Source: Defluviimonas salinarum (GTDB lineage Bacteria > Pseudomonadota > Alphaproteobacteria > Rhodobacterales > Rhodobacteraceae). Taken from it: DNA of 60,093 nucleotides. The position numbers were made by a program, and so were the translations under genes. Of the stretch, positions 43,093 to 50,890 are shown piece by piece (positions within the stretch are counted from its first letter, which is position 1; the number at the start of each line of letters is the position of its first letter). A model generated the notes under the pieces. The model was not told where the DNA came from, ran no database searches, and was given only the letters and a program-made list of their open reading frames with translations. The stretch covers positions 1 to 60,093 of the forward strand of contig NZ_JAPDOG010000024.1 of assembly GCF_026013545.1 (NCBI RefSeq), read 5' to 3'.

Positions 43093-44411
43093 CCGCCTTC
43101 CCGAACACCGCCGACACGCTGATCACCAACGCCCGCATCCTGACGATGGACGAGGGCTTCTCCGAACACGCGTCGGGCTCGCTCGCCGTGGCGGACGGCA
43201 AGATCGCGGCACTCGGTCCGATGACGGACGCCGCCGGAACGCGGGCGGCGGAGGTGATCGACGCGAAGGGCGGGCTGCTCCTGCCGGGCTTCGTCAACAG
43301 CCATTGCCACGCCGCGATGACGCTCTTTCGCGGCATTGCCGACGACCGGCCGCTCGACGGGTTCCTCAAGACGGTCTGGGCGGCGGAGGCCGCGCATGTC
43401 ACGCCCGAGACGGTCGAGGCCGGCGCTACGCTCGGCTTCGCCGAGATGGCCTTGGGCGGAGTCACCCATGTCGTCGACATGTATTTCCACCCCGCCGCGA
43501 CGGTGCGCGCGGCGGCGGCGGTCGGCCTCGGGCTCACCACCGGCCCGGTCTTCATCGGCTTCGATGGCATCGACCGCCTGCCCTGGCCGGACCGGCTCCG
43601 CTTCGCCGAGGACCTGGTCGCCGAGTATCGCGGCGCCGAGGGCGTGGACCTCATGCTGATGCCGCATTCGGCCTATACGCTCGATGCGGGCAAACTCCGC
43701 GAGGTCAGGGCGATGTCGGACCGGCTCGGCGTGCCGGTCCACATCCACGCGGCCGAGGCGCTCTCGGAGATGCGGCTCGTCGCCGATCAACACGGCACGA
43801 CGCCGGTCCGGGCGCTCGATGCGGCCGGGCTGATCGCGCCCGGCCTTCTCATTGCCCATGCCGTCCATCTCGACGACGACGAGATCGCGCTGCTCGCGGA
43901 GCGCGGCGCGGCGGTCTCGCACTGTCCGCTTTCGAACGCCAAGCTCGCCTCCGGCACCGCGCGGCTCAAGGCGCTGAGGGCGGCGGGCGTGACGCTGTCC
44001 CTGGGCACCGACGGCGCGTCGAGCGGCAACGATCTCGACATGTGGAAGGCGATGCGGCAGGCGGCCTTCCTGCAGATCCTCGCCACCGGCGAGCCCGAGG
44101 TGCTGCCCGCGCGCGAGATCGTCGCCATGGCGACGCGCGGCGGCGCGGCGGCGGCGGGGCAGGGTGCGCGGAAGGGCATGCTGGCCCCCGGCATGGATGC
44201 CGACCTGATTGTGATCGACACGTCCCGGCCGCATCTCGTACCGCTCTACGATCCCTATTCGGCGCTCGTCTACGCAGCGGGGCGCGAGGACGTGGCCCAT
44301 GTCCTCGCCCGGGGCCGCCGGGTCGTCTCCGACCACCGGCTGACCGCGCCGATCGGGGATGCGATCGCGAAGGTCCAGGAGGTCGCCGCCCGGATCCGCG
44401 CCGGCGGCTGA
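43089..44411 (+). CDS. Amidohydrolase, MTA/SAH (adenosine-type) deaminase family
   Basis: The 440-residue TIM-barrel metal hydrolase has LPGFVNSHCHAAMTLFRG (HxH metal motif, about 72-74), HIHAAEALSE (about 217-226), HAVHLDDDEI (about 253-262) and LGTDGASSGNDLDM (metal Asp, about 301-314). The layout matches MTA/SAH deaminases and the TrzA group, which deaminate adenosine-like nucleosides or chlorinated triazines. In the same operon as PNP, a purine-nucleoside deaminase that feeds PNP with inosine-type products is the most economical assignment. It overlaps pnp by four bases. Confidence 0.85.
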   Translation: MTAFPNTADTLITNARILTMDEGFSEHASGSLAVADGKIAALGPMTDAAGTRAAEVIDAKGGLLLPGFVNSHCHAAMTLFRGIADDRPLDGFLKTVWAAEAAHVTPETVEAGATLGFAEMALGGVTHVVDMYFHPAATVRAAAAVGLGLTTGPVFIGFDGIDRLPWPDRLRFAEDLVAEYRGAEGVDLMLMPHSAYTLDAGKLREVRAMSDRLGVPVHIHAAEALSEMRLVADQHGTTPVRALDAAGLIAPGLLIAHAVHLDDDEIALLAERGAAVSHCPLSNAKLASGTARLKALRAAGVTLSLGTDGASSGNDLDMWKAMRQAAFLQILATGEPEVLPAREIVAMATRGGAAAAGQGARKGMLAPGMDADLIVIDTSRPHLVPLYDPYSALVYAAGREDVAHVLARGRRVVSDHRLTAPIGDAIAKVQEVAARIRAGG

Positions 44412-44501
44412 GCATCGGACCCAAGTCGTACGACCAAAGACCGTTTCGCAACCGGGCGCAAATGCCTAGAAAGGAAGCGAAACCAGGGACCCGGACGAGC
44501 C

Positions 44502-45896
44502 ATGCCGCGATCCATCCTGTCCTGGAGCGACCGCTCCCTCGCCGCGCAGTTCGCGCTGGCGGGCGGCGTGGTGATGGTCCTGTCGATGCTCCTCATCGGC
44601 CGCGTCGTCGCCGCACGGATCGAGGAGAGCGTGGTGCGCAACAGCGCGCTCGCGACCTCGCAATACATGGACAGCATCATCTCGCCGCTGAGCCAGGACA
44701 TCGCCGAGGCGGACACGCTGCCGCCCGGCGCAAGACGCGCACTCGACGAGATCTTCACCAACACGCCTCTTGGCGAGCGGGTCGCCTCGTTTAAGCTTTG
44801 GAAGCCCGGCGGGCTGGTGGTCGAGGCCACCGACAAGACCATCGTCGGCCGCCGGTTCGAGGTCACCGACAGCCTCGCCCGCGCCTTCGCCGGCGAGGTC
44901 CGGGCCGAGTTCCAGAACCTCAGCGACGAGGAGGACCGGGGCGAGAACGCGCTCGGCCTGCCGCTACTCGAGATCTACAGCCCGGTGCGCGAGGTCTGGT
45001 CGGGCGAGGTGATCGGCGTCGCGGAGTTCTACGAGGTCGCGACCGGGCTCGAACGCGACCTCGCCGAAGCCACCCGCAACAGCTGGATCTCGGTCGCGCT
45101 GGTCTTCGTGGCGATCGGCGGGGTGCTCTTCCTCATCGTATTGCGCGGCAGCCGCACCATCGACCGCCAGCGCGCCGCGCTGACCCGCCAGCTTGGCGAG
45201 CTTGAAGCGCTCTCGACCCGCAACACCGCACTCCGCGAGCGGGTGCAGCAGGCCGCCGCGCGCGCCTCCGCGGCCAACGACCGGGCGCTGCGGCGGATCG
45301 GCGCGGACCTCCACGACGGCCCGGCCCAGCTTCTGAGCTTCGCCGCACTCCGGCTCGACGCGCTGCGCGGCCAGCTTGCCGAGACCGGGGAGATCGACGC
45401 GGTCGAGCGCGCGGTGAAGGACGCGATCCGCGAGGTGCGCGGCATTTCCAAGGGACTCAGCCATCCCGACATCGAGGACCGCGGACCGTACGAGATCGTG
45501 ACAGGCGTCGCCGAGGCGCATGAGGCGCGGACCGGCACCAAGGTCGAGGTCACTTGCGACCTGCGCGAGGGGTTCGTGCTGTCGCAGGCGGAGAAGATCT
45601 GCCTCTACCGCTTCGTGCAGGAGGGGCTGAACAACGCCTGGCGATATGGCAGCGGCAGGGGGCAGGAGATCCGTCTCGACTGCCGTGACGGGCGTCTTGT
45701 CCTTTGGGTGCGCGATGCCGGGCCAGGGTTCCCGCCCGAGGGCGCGGAACGGCATGAGACGGAAGATTTCAGCGGCATCGGCCTCGCCGGGCTGCGCGAC
45801 CGGGTGGAAAGCCTCGGCGGCAGCTTCACGGCCGGGAACCGGGCGGACGGCGCGGGGGCCGAGATCGGGATGGAATTGGACATGAGAGGGGCATGA
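44502..45896 (+). CDS. Sensor histidine kinase (NarX/DegS-type)
   Basis: The 464-residue membrane kinase has two helices (about 15-38 and 193-215) flanking a periplasmic sensor of about 150 residues. A coiled linker (RQLGELEALSTRNTALRERVQQ) follows, then a HisKA_3 box with the phosphoacceptor His in IGADLHDGPAQLLSFA (about 267-282). The HATPase domain has VQEGLNNAWRYG (about 373-384) and WVRDAGPGFPPE (about 403-414). The sensed ligand is unknown; the sensor domain has no recognised motif. The stop overlaps its response regulator by ATGA, so the two are made together. No strong Shine-Dalgarno is seen upstream. Confidence 0.9.
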   Translation: MPRSILSWSDRSLAAQFALAGGVVMVLSMLLIGRVVAARIEESVVRNSALATSQYMDSIISPLSQDIAEADTLPPGARRALDEIFTNTPLGERVASFKLWKPGGLVVEATDKTIVGRRFEVTDSLARAFAGEVRAEFQNLSDEEDRGENALGLPLLEIYSPVREVWSGEVIGVAEFYEVATGLERDLAEATRNSWISVALVFVAIGGVLFLIVLRGSRTIDRQRAALTRQLGELEALSTRNTALRERVQQAAARASAANDRALRRIGADLHDGPAQLLSFAALRLDALRGQLAETGEIDAVERAVKDAIREVRGISKGLSHPDIEDRGPYEIVTGVAEAHEARTGTKVEVTCDLREGFVLSQAEKICLYRFVQEGLNNAWRYGSGRGQEIRLDCRDGRLVLWVRDAGPGFPPEGAERHETEDFSGIGLAGLRDRVESLGGSFTAGNRADGAGAEIGMELDMRGA

Positions 45897-46540
45897 TGCA
45901 GGAAATTCGCGTGGTAATCGCCGACGACCACCCGCTCTACCGCGAGGGGGTGGCGCGCAGCCTCTCCGACGACTCGGGCATCGCGGTCGTCGGTCAGGGC
46001 TACGACGCCGACAGCGCGGTGGAGATCGTTGAGCGGATCCGGCCCGATGTCGTGCTCCTCGACCTGTCGATGCCGGGCGGCGGCGGCATCGCGGCGCTGC
46101 GCCGGATCATGGCACAGGACGCGCCGCCGAAGGTCGCGATGCTGACCGTGTCGGAGGAGGACGACGACGTGATGCAGGCGCTGAAGGCCGGCGCGGTCGG
46201 CTATGTGCTGAAGGGGGTCGGCGCGCGGGAGCTGGTGGCGATCGTCAAGGACGTGGCGCGCGGGCAGTCCTATGTCTCGCCCTCGCTCGCCGCGCGCATC
46301 CTCGGCGCGATGCAGGTGGGTGGGGCGACCGCCACCGCCGATCCGCTCGACGATCTGTCGAAGCGGGAGGAGGAGATCCTGCGCCTCGTCGCCGCCGGCA
46401 AGTCGAACAAGGAAGTCGGGCGCGAGCTCGACCTGCAGGAAAAGACCGTGAAGCACTACATGACCTCGATCCTGCAGAAGCTGCATGTGCGCAACCGGGT
46501 CGAGGCGGCGGTTATGGCGCGCGACCGCTGGAAGAAGTGA
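45893..46540 (+). CDS. NarL/LuxR-family response regulator
   Basis: A 215-residue regulator. The receiver domain has the acidic pocket DDHPLYREGV (about 10-19), the phosphorylated Asp in VVLLDLSMPGGGG (about 53-65) and the Lys in GYVLKGVGA (about 103-111). The LuxR-type helix-turn-helix is at about 152-212 (LSKREEEILRLVAAGKSNKEVG, then EKTVKHYMTSILQKL). Its kinase is the overlapping gene upstream. The convergent Ser/Gly-rich protein gene ends only 6 bases away, and two such exported proteins follow, so these are candidate targets by position only. Confidence 0.92.
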   Translation: MMQEIRVVIADDHPLYREGVARSLSDDSGIAVVGQGYDADSAVEIVERIRPDVVLLDLSMPGGGGIAALRRIMAQDAPPKVAMLTVSEEDDDVMQALKAGAVGYVLKGVGARELVAIVKDVARGQSYVSPSLAARILGAMQVGGATATADPLDDLSKREEEILRLVAAGKSNKEVGRELDLQEKTVKHYMTSILQKLHVRNRVEAAVMARDRWKK

Positions 46541-46546
46541 GGCGCC

Positions 46547-47290
46547 CTAGTCGAGCGCCAGCATGGCGCGGATTCGGGCGACGTCCTTGGCGGTGACCGG
46601 CCGCCGCGCCACGGTGCGGCCGTTCGGATCCTTGAGCACATAGGAGCCCTTCGACAGGCTCTCGCGCCAACCGCGGAAATCGGTGATCTCGATCGCGCCG
46701 CGGGTCTCGTTCACCTCGACCACGTTCTGGACCCGTCCCTTGCGGCCGCGAGACTTGACCTCGGCGCCAAGCGCCCTGAGCCGCCGCAATTCGCTGCGCC
46801 GCGCGGCGTGGCTGTCGAGAAGCCGGCCGCGCGCATCGAGCCGTTCGAAGCGGCCGTTGCGGATGCGCTCGATGCGGCCGTCGTCGAACTGGATATGGAT
46901 GCCGTCGCCGCCGAAGACCGTGACGCCACCGCCCGAACGGCCGCTTGGCGATCCGCCGCCGGGGCCGGAATTGCCCCCGGAGCCGGAACTGCCGCTGGAG
47001 CCGGAGCCCGGACCGGAGTTGCCGCCGGAACCGGAACTGCCGCTGGAGCCAGAACCCGAGCTGGAACCGCCGCCGGGGCCCGAATTGTCGCCGGATCCGG
47101 AACTGCCGCTGCCGGAGTTGTCGTCTGAACCGTCATCATCCGAGTCGCCGCCGCCCGGCCCGCTGTTGCCGCCGCTCGAACCGCTCTTGGCCATCGCGCT
47201 GCCCACCGCCGCCCCGGTCAGGTCGCCGACAAGGGCCGCCCCACCCCAGAGGAGCGCGGCGGTGAGAATGAGGATCGCGACTTGGCGCAC
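46547..47290 (-). CDS. Exported Ser/Gly-rich protein with a duplicated C-terminal module
   Basis: The 247-residue protein has a hydrophobic N-terminal signal (about 2-35, VAILILTAALLWGGAALVG). A Ser-Gly-Asn-Pro low-complexity region follows (about 36-120; units such as GSGSSGSSGSGGNSGPG). Next come two versions of a module of about 45 residues: GIHIQFDDGRIERIRNGRFE... (about 128-170) and AIEITDFRGWRESLSKGSYV...KDPNGRTVARRPVT (about 200-245). The pattern strand-DG-E-x-NGRF-x-x-D-x-x-GR-x-V-x-x-RPAT-x-x-D-x-x-R occurs once in the neighbour at 47382. I chose GTG 47290 because CAGGAGA precedes it; an upstream Met at 47365 lacks one. It may be surface-exposed or envelope-bound. The function is unknown. 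Confidence 0.65.
   Translation of the reverse strand: MRQVAILILTAALLWGGAALVGDLTGAAVGSAMAKSGSSGGNSGPGGGDSDDDGSDDNSGSGSSGSGDNSGPGGGSSSGSGSSGSSGSGGNSGPGSGSSGSSGSGGNSGPGGGSPSGRSGGGVTVFGGDGIHIQFDDGRIERIRNGRFERLDARGRLLDSHAARRSELRRLRALGAEVKSRGRKGRVQNVVEVNETRGAIEITDFRGWRESLSKGSYVLKDPNGRTVARRPVTAKDVARIRAMLALD
46930..47160. repeat. Imperfect coding tandem repeats (Ser-Gly-Pro region)
   Basis: The DNA alternates units such as ccggaactgccgctggagcc and ccggagttgccgcc, encoding the GSSGSSGSGGNSGPG-type segments of the overlapping gene. The units are similar but not identical, so length variation between strains by slippage or recombination is likely. Confidence 0.7.
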
Positions 47291-47381
47291 TTCTGTCTCC
47301 TGTCGGCCCCGGGCCGCGGCGTTGCCGGACCTGCGAAACCCCGGGCCGGAGCCCGGGGCAATCATACGCGATTTCGTGCCG

Positions 47382-47927
47382 TCAGTTCAGCCCGAGAAGC
47401 CGGTCGAGATCGGCTTGCGTCGCGGGACGTTCCTCCACCGTCCGTCCGGCCGAGTTCTTGCGCTGGAAGCGGCCGTTCTCGATCTCCTGCTTGGTGCCGT
47501 CGGAGAAGGTGACCTCGACGCCGGTGGCCGACACCTCGAACTTCGTCACGCCGCCGCCGCCCGCGCCGCCGCCCGTAACGCCGCCCGTGCCGGCGCCGGC
47601 CGCGGTGTCGTCGATGCCGTGACCGCCGTGCCGCCGGCCGCGATCGTCGTCGCTGTCATCGCTGCTGCCACTTGATCCGCTACGGTCGTCGTCGCTGCCG
47701 CTCGATCCGCTCCGGTCGTCGTCGTCGTCGCGGCCGGAGCCGCCGTTGTCGTCATCGCGACCATCGCCGTCCTTGCCGCTGCCGCTCTTGGCGAGCGCCA
47801 TCGACGGCTTCAGGGCGACGAGGCCACCCTCTGGCGCGACGCCGAACTGGAAGGGCAGCGCGACGAGCATCGCCGCCGCGCCGAAGAGGACCGCGAACCG
47901 GGCCGGTTTGAAGGTGTCGTGTTGCAT
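47382..47927 (-). CDS. Exported Asp/Ser/Gly-rich protein, paralogue of the 46547 gene
   Basis: The 181-residue protein has a signal-like N-terminus (about 8-47, FAVLFGAAAMLVALPFQFG to ALA). A strongly acidic low-complexity segment follows (about 48-105, repeats of DDDDRSGSSGS), then a short Gly/Thr linker and one copy of the C-terminal module (about 125-181, VEVTFSDGTKQEIENGRFQ and GRTVEERPATQADLDRLL). The acidic repeats could bind calcium or other cations outside the membrane; this is inference. ATG 47927 follows GGGAG. The shared module and tandem arrangement suggest duplication of one ancestor with different low-complexity inserts. Confidence 0.65.
   Translation of the reverse strand: MQHDTFKPARFAVLFGAAAMLVALPFQFGVAPEGGLVALKPSMALAKSGSGKDGDGRDDDNGGSGRDDDDDRSGSSGSDDDRSGSSGSSDDSDDDRGRRHGGHGIDDTAAGAGTGGVTGGGAGGGGVTKFEVSATGVEVTFSDGTKQEIENGRFQRKNSAGRTVEERPATQADLDRLLGLN
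47640..47780. repeat. Imperfect coding repeats (Asp/Ser/Arg region)
   Basis: Units of about 33 bases of the form gatccgct-c/a-cggtcgtcgtcg-ctgccg repeat within the overlapping gene, with an extended cgtcgtcgt run between 47710 and 47740. These give the DDDRSGSSGSD repeats of the protein and could vary in number. Confidence 0.6.
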
Positions 47928-48067
47928 GGCTGGTCTCCCTGAAACGCGCGCCGTGGTGCCGGCGTCAGGGATTTGGTCGCATGAGCGGCCCGGATAGGGA
48001 AAGGCCGCCGGGACTGGTGCCGGCAGCCTTCGGACTTCTTCGCCACAGCCTTGCGGCGATGGTCGGA

Positions 48068-48102
48068 CGGGGCGACCGGACCTTGGTCCGATCACCGCCC
48101 CG
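48068..48102 (-). terminator. Double-stem hairpin after fdsA
   Basis: Outer arms cggggcg (48068-48074) and cgccccg (48096-48102) enclose an inner perfect stem cggacc-tt-ggtccg (48077-48090), just beyond the fdsA stop at 48109. It is the likely terminator of the formate dehydrogenase operon; no U-tract is visible. Confidence 0.6.
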
Positions 48103-48108
48103 CGGGCC

Positions 48109-50889
48109 TCACTCGGCCGCGATGCCCTGATCCGCCTTCTCGATCTTCACCGCGGCGAACTTGAACTCCGGGATCTTGCCGTAGGGGTCGAGTGCCGGGT
48201 TCGTCAGTACGTTCGCCGCCGCCTCGACATAGGCGAAGGGCACGAAGACCATGTCCTCGGCGATCGCCCGGTCGGCCCGCGCCATGATCTCGATCGAGCC
48301 GCGGCGGGTCGAGAGCCGCACCCGCTCGCCCGGCGCCACGCCGAGACGCTTCAGCGTGTCGGGATGGAGCGAGCAATTGGCCTCGGGCTCCACCGCGTCC
48401 AGGACCGTCGAGCGGCGGGTCATCGAGCCGGTGTGCCAGTGTTCGAGCTGGCGGCCGGTGGTCATGATCATCGGGTACTCGGTATCCGGCAGTTCGGCCG
48501 GCGAGATGACCGAGGCGGGGGTGAACTTCGCCCGGCCGCCGGCGCGCGGGAAGCCCGAGCCGAAGACGATCGGCTGGCCGGGATCCTCGGGCGAGAGCGA
48601 CGGGTAGGTCACCGCGCCTTCGCGCTCCAGCCGCTCCCAGGTGATGTTGTCGAGCGACTTCATCGTCTGCTTCATCTCGGCAAAGACCTCGGACGGGTGC
48701 TCATAGGTCCAGCCCAGCCCGATCCGGTTGGCGAGCGCGGTGGTGATGGCCCAATCCTCGCGCGCCTCGCCCGGAGGCGTCACGGCGGCTCGGCCGATCT
48801 GCACCTGCCGGTTGGTGTTGGTGACCGTGCCGTTCTTCTCGTAGAAGGCGGCAGCGGGCAGGATCACGTCGGCGAAGTTCGCGGTCTCGGTCAGGAAGAT
48901 GTCCTGCACGACGAGATGCTCGAGCATCCCCAGCGCCTCGCGGGCGTGGTTGAGGTCGGGGTCCGACATCGCCGGGTTCTCGCCGAGGATGTACATTCCC
49001 TTGATGTCGCCGTGATGGACGGCATCGAGGATTTCCGTGACCGTCAGCCCCTTCTCGTTCGAGAAGTCGCCCGAGCCCCAGACGCCGGTGAACTTGCCCC
49101 GGATCGAGTCGTCGGTGACGGTCTGGTAGTCCGGCAGGAACATCGGGATGAGGCCCGCGTCGGACGCGCCCTGCACGTTGTTCTGGCCGCGGAGCGGGTG
49201 AAGCCCCGCGCCGGGCCGCCCGACATGACCGCACATCAGCGCGAGCGAGATCAGGCAGCGCGAGTTGTCGGTGCCGTGGATGTGCTGGGAAACGCCCATG
49301 CCCCAGAAGATCATCCCCGCCTTGCCGCCCGCGAACTCGCGCGCGACCTGGCGCAAAGTGTCCGCCGGGATGCCGCAGATCGGCTCCATCTTCTCAGGGC
49401 TGAAGTTCGCCAGATGCGCCTTCTCGGCTTCCCAGTTCTCGGTATAGGCCTCGATGTACTGGCGGTCGTAAAGTTCCTCCTCGACGATGACATGCATGAT
49501 CGCGTTGAGCATCGAGACATCGGCGCCGGGGCGGAACTTCAGCATGTGGGTGGCGAAGCGGCGCAGGCCAACGCCCCGCGGATCCATGACGATCAGCTTG
49601 CCGCCGCGTTTGGTGAACTGCTTGAAGTAGGTCGCCGCGACCGGGTGGTTCTCGATCGGGTTGCAGCCGATGACGATCGCGACGTCGGCATTCTCGATCT
49701 CGTTGAAGGTCGCCGTCACCGCGCCGGAGCCGACGTTTTCCAAGAGTGCCGCCACCGAGGAGGCATGGCAGAGCCGGGTGCAGTGGTCGACGTTGTTATG
49801 GCCGAAGCCCTGGCGAATGAACTTCTGGAAGAGATAGGCTTCCTCGTTCGAGCACTTGGCCGAGCCGAAGCCAGCGATGGCGCGGCCGCCGTTCTTGTCG
49901 GCGAGCGATTTCAGCCCGTTCGCGGCGGCGTCGAGCGCCTCTTCCCACGAGGCTTCGCGGAAGTGCTTCTGCCAATTGCCCGGATCGACGTTCAGCCCCT
50001 TGGCCGGCGCGTCCTCGCGCCGGATCAGCGGCTTCGTGAGCCGGTGCGGGTGGTGGATGTAGTCGAAGCCGAAGCGGCCCTTGACGCAGAGCCGGCCCTC
50101 GTTCGCGGGGCCGTTGATGCCCTCGACATACTTGACCTTGCCGTCCTTCACTTTCAGCGAGACCTGGCAGCCGACGCCGCAGAACGGGCAGATCGAGGTG
50201 GTCTCAGAGTCGAAATCGGCGCGGTCGCCGACCTGTGCCGCATCGACTACCGTCGCGGGCATCAGGGCGCCGGTCGGGCAGGCCTGCACGCATTCGCCAC
50301 AGGCGACGCAGGTGGACTGGCCCATCGGGTCGGCCATGTCGAAGACCGGGTAGGCATCGTGGCCGCGACCGGCCATGCCGATCACGTCATTGACCTGCAC
50401 TTCGCGGCAGGCGCGGACGCAGAGCCCGCAGGAGATACAGGCGTCGAGGTTGACGCGCATCGCCACATGGCTGTCGTCGAGAAGCGGGATCCGTTCCTTT
50501 TCCACCTTCGGGAAGCGGCTGGTGGAGACGCCGTTGGCCTCGGCCATGTCCCAAAGATGCGCCGACTTGTCGTGCGCCTTCGCCTGTTCCGGCTGGTCGG
50601 CGAGCAGGAGCTCCATGACCATCTCGCGCGACTTCTTCGCGCGCTCGGTGTCGGTCTTGACGACCATGCCGTTCGCCGGATTGCGGCAGCAGGAGGCAGC
50701 GAGCACGCGCTCGCCCTCCACCTCGACCACGCAGGCGCGGCAGTTGCCATCCGGGCGGTAGCCGGTCTGGTCCTTGTGGCAAAGATGCGGGATCACCGTG
50801 CCTTCGCGCTTGGCGACTTCCCAGATCGTCTCGCCCGGCTGGGCCGTGACGTCCTTGCCGTCGAGGGTGAACTTGATTGCGTCGGTCAT
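48109..50889 (-). CDS. fdsA: NAD-dependent formate dehydrogenase, catalytic alpha subunit
   Basis: This 926-residue Mo/W-bis-MGD enzyme oxidises formate to CO2 in the cytosol. The N-terminus is a [2Fe-2S] domain (HLCHKDQTGYRPDGNCRACVVEVEG and ASCCRNP; Cys about 36-70). Next is a His-containing [4Fe-4S] site and two ferredoxin-type clusters (CISCGLCVRACREVQ, about 150-164, and CVACGECVQACPTGA, about 193-207), then the CPFCGVGC cluster (about 232-239). The catalytic Cys is in HCTRLCHASSV (about 371-381) next to the Mo/W site. The molybdopterin-binding C-terminus ends in YGKIPEFKFAAVKI. ATG 50889 follows GAGG, just after the fdsB stop. With fdsB it passes electrons to NAD. Confidence 0.93.
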   Translation of the reverse strand: MTDAIKFTLDGKDVTAQPGETIWEVAKREGTVIPHLCHKDQTGYRPDGNCRACVVEVEGERVLAASCCRNPANGMVVKTDTERAKKSREMVMELLLADQPEQAKAHDKSAHLWDMAEANGVSTSRFPKVEKERIPLLDDSHVAMRVNLDACISCGLCVRACREVQVNDVIGMAGRGHDAYPVFDMADPMGQSTCVACGECVQACPTGALMPATVVDAAQVGDRADFDSETTSICPFCGVGCQVSLKVKDGKVKYVEGINGPANEGRLCVKGRFGFDYIHHPHRLTKPLIRREDAPAKGLNVDPGNWQKHFREASWEEALDAAANGLKSLADKNGGRAIAGFGSAKCSNEEAYLFQKFIRQGFGHNNVDHCTRLCHASSVAALLENVGSGAVTATFNEIENADVAIVIGCNPIENHPVAATYFKQFTKRGGKLIVMDPRGVGLRRFATHMLKFRPGADVSMLNAIMHVIVEEELYDRQYIEAYTENWEAEKAHLANFSPEKMEPICGIPADTLRQVAREFAGGKAGMIFWGMGVSQHIHGTDNSRCLISLALMCGHVGRPGAGLHPLRGQNNVQGASDAGLIPMFLPDYQTVTDDSIRGKFTGVWGSGDFSNEKGLTVTEILDAVHHGDIKGMYILGENPAMSDPDLNHAREALGMLEHLVVQDIFLTETANFADVILPAAAFYEKNGTVTNTNRQVQIGRAAVTPPGEAREDWAITTALANRIGLGWTYEHPSEVFAEMKQTMKSLDNITWERLEREGAVTYPSLSPEDPGQPIVFGSGFPRAGGRAKFTPASVISPAELPDTEYPMIMTTGRQLEHWHTGSMTRRSTVLDAVEPEANCSLHPDTLKRLGVAPGERVRLSTRRGSIEIMARADRAIAEDMVFVPFAYVEAAANVLTNPALDPYGKIPEFKFAAVKIEKADQGIAAE

Positions 50890-50890
50890 G

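Noticed and set aside
46930-47780. Tandem repeats that might be taken for a CRISPR array
   Set aside because: The repeats are in frame, imperfect, without unique spacers, and encode Ser/Gly or Asp/Ser protein segments. No cas genes are present.
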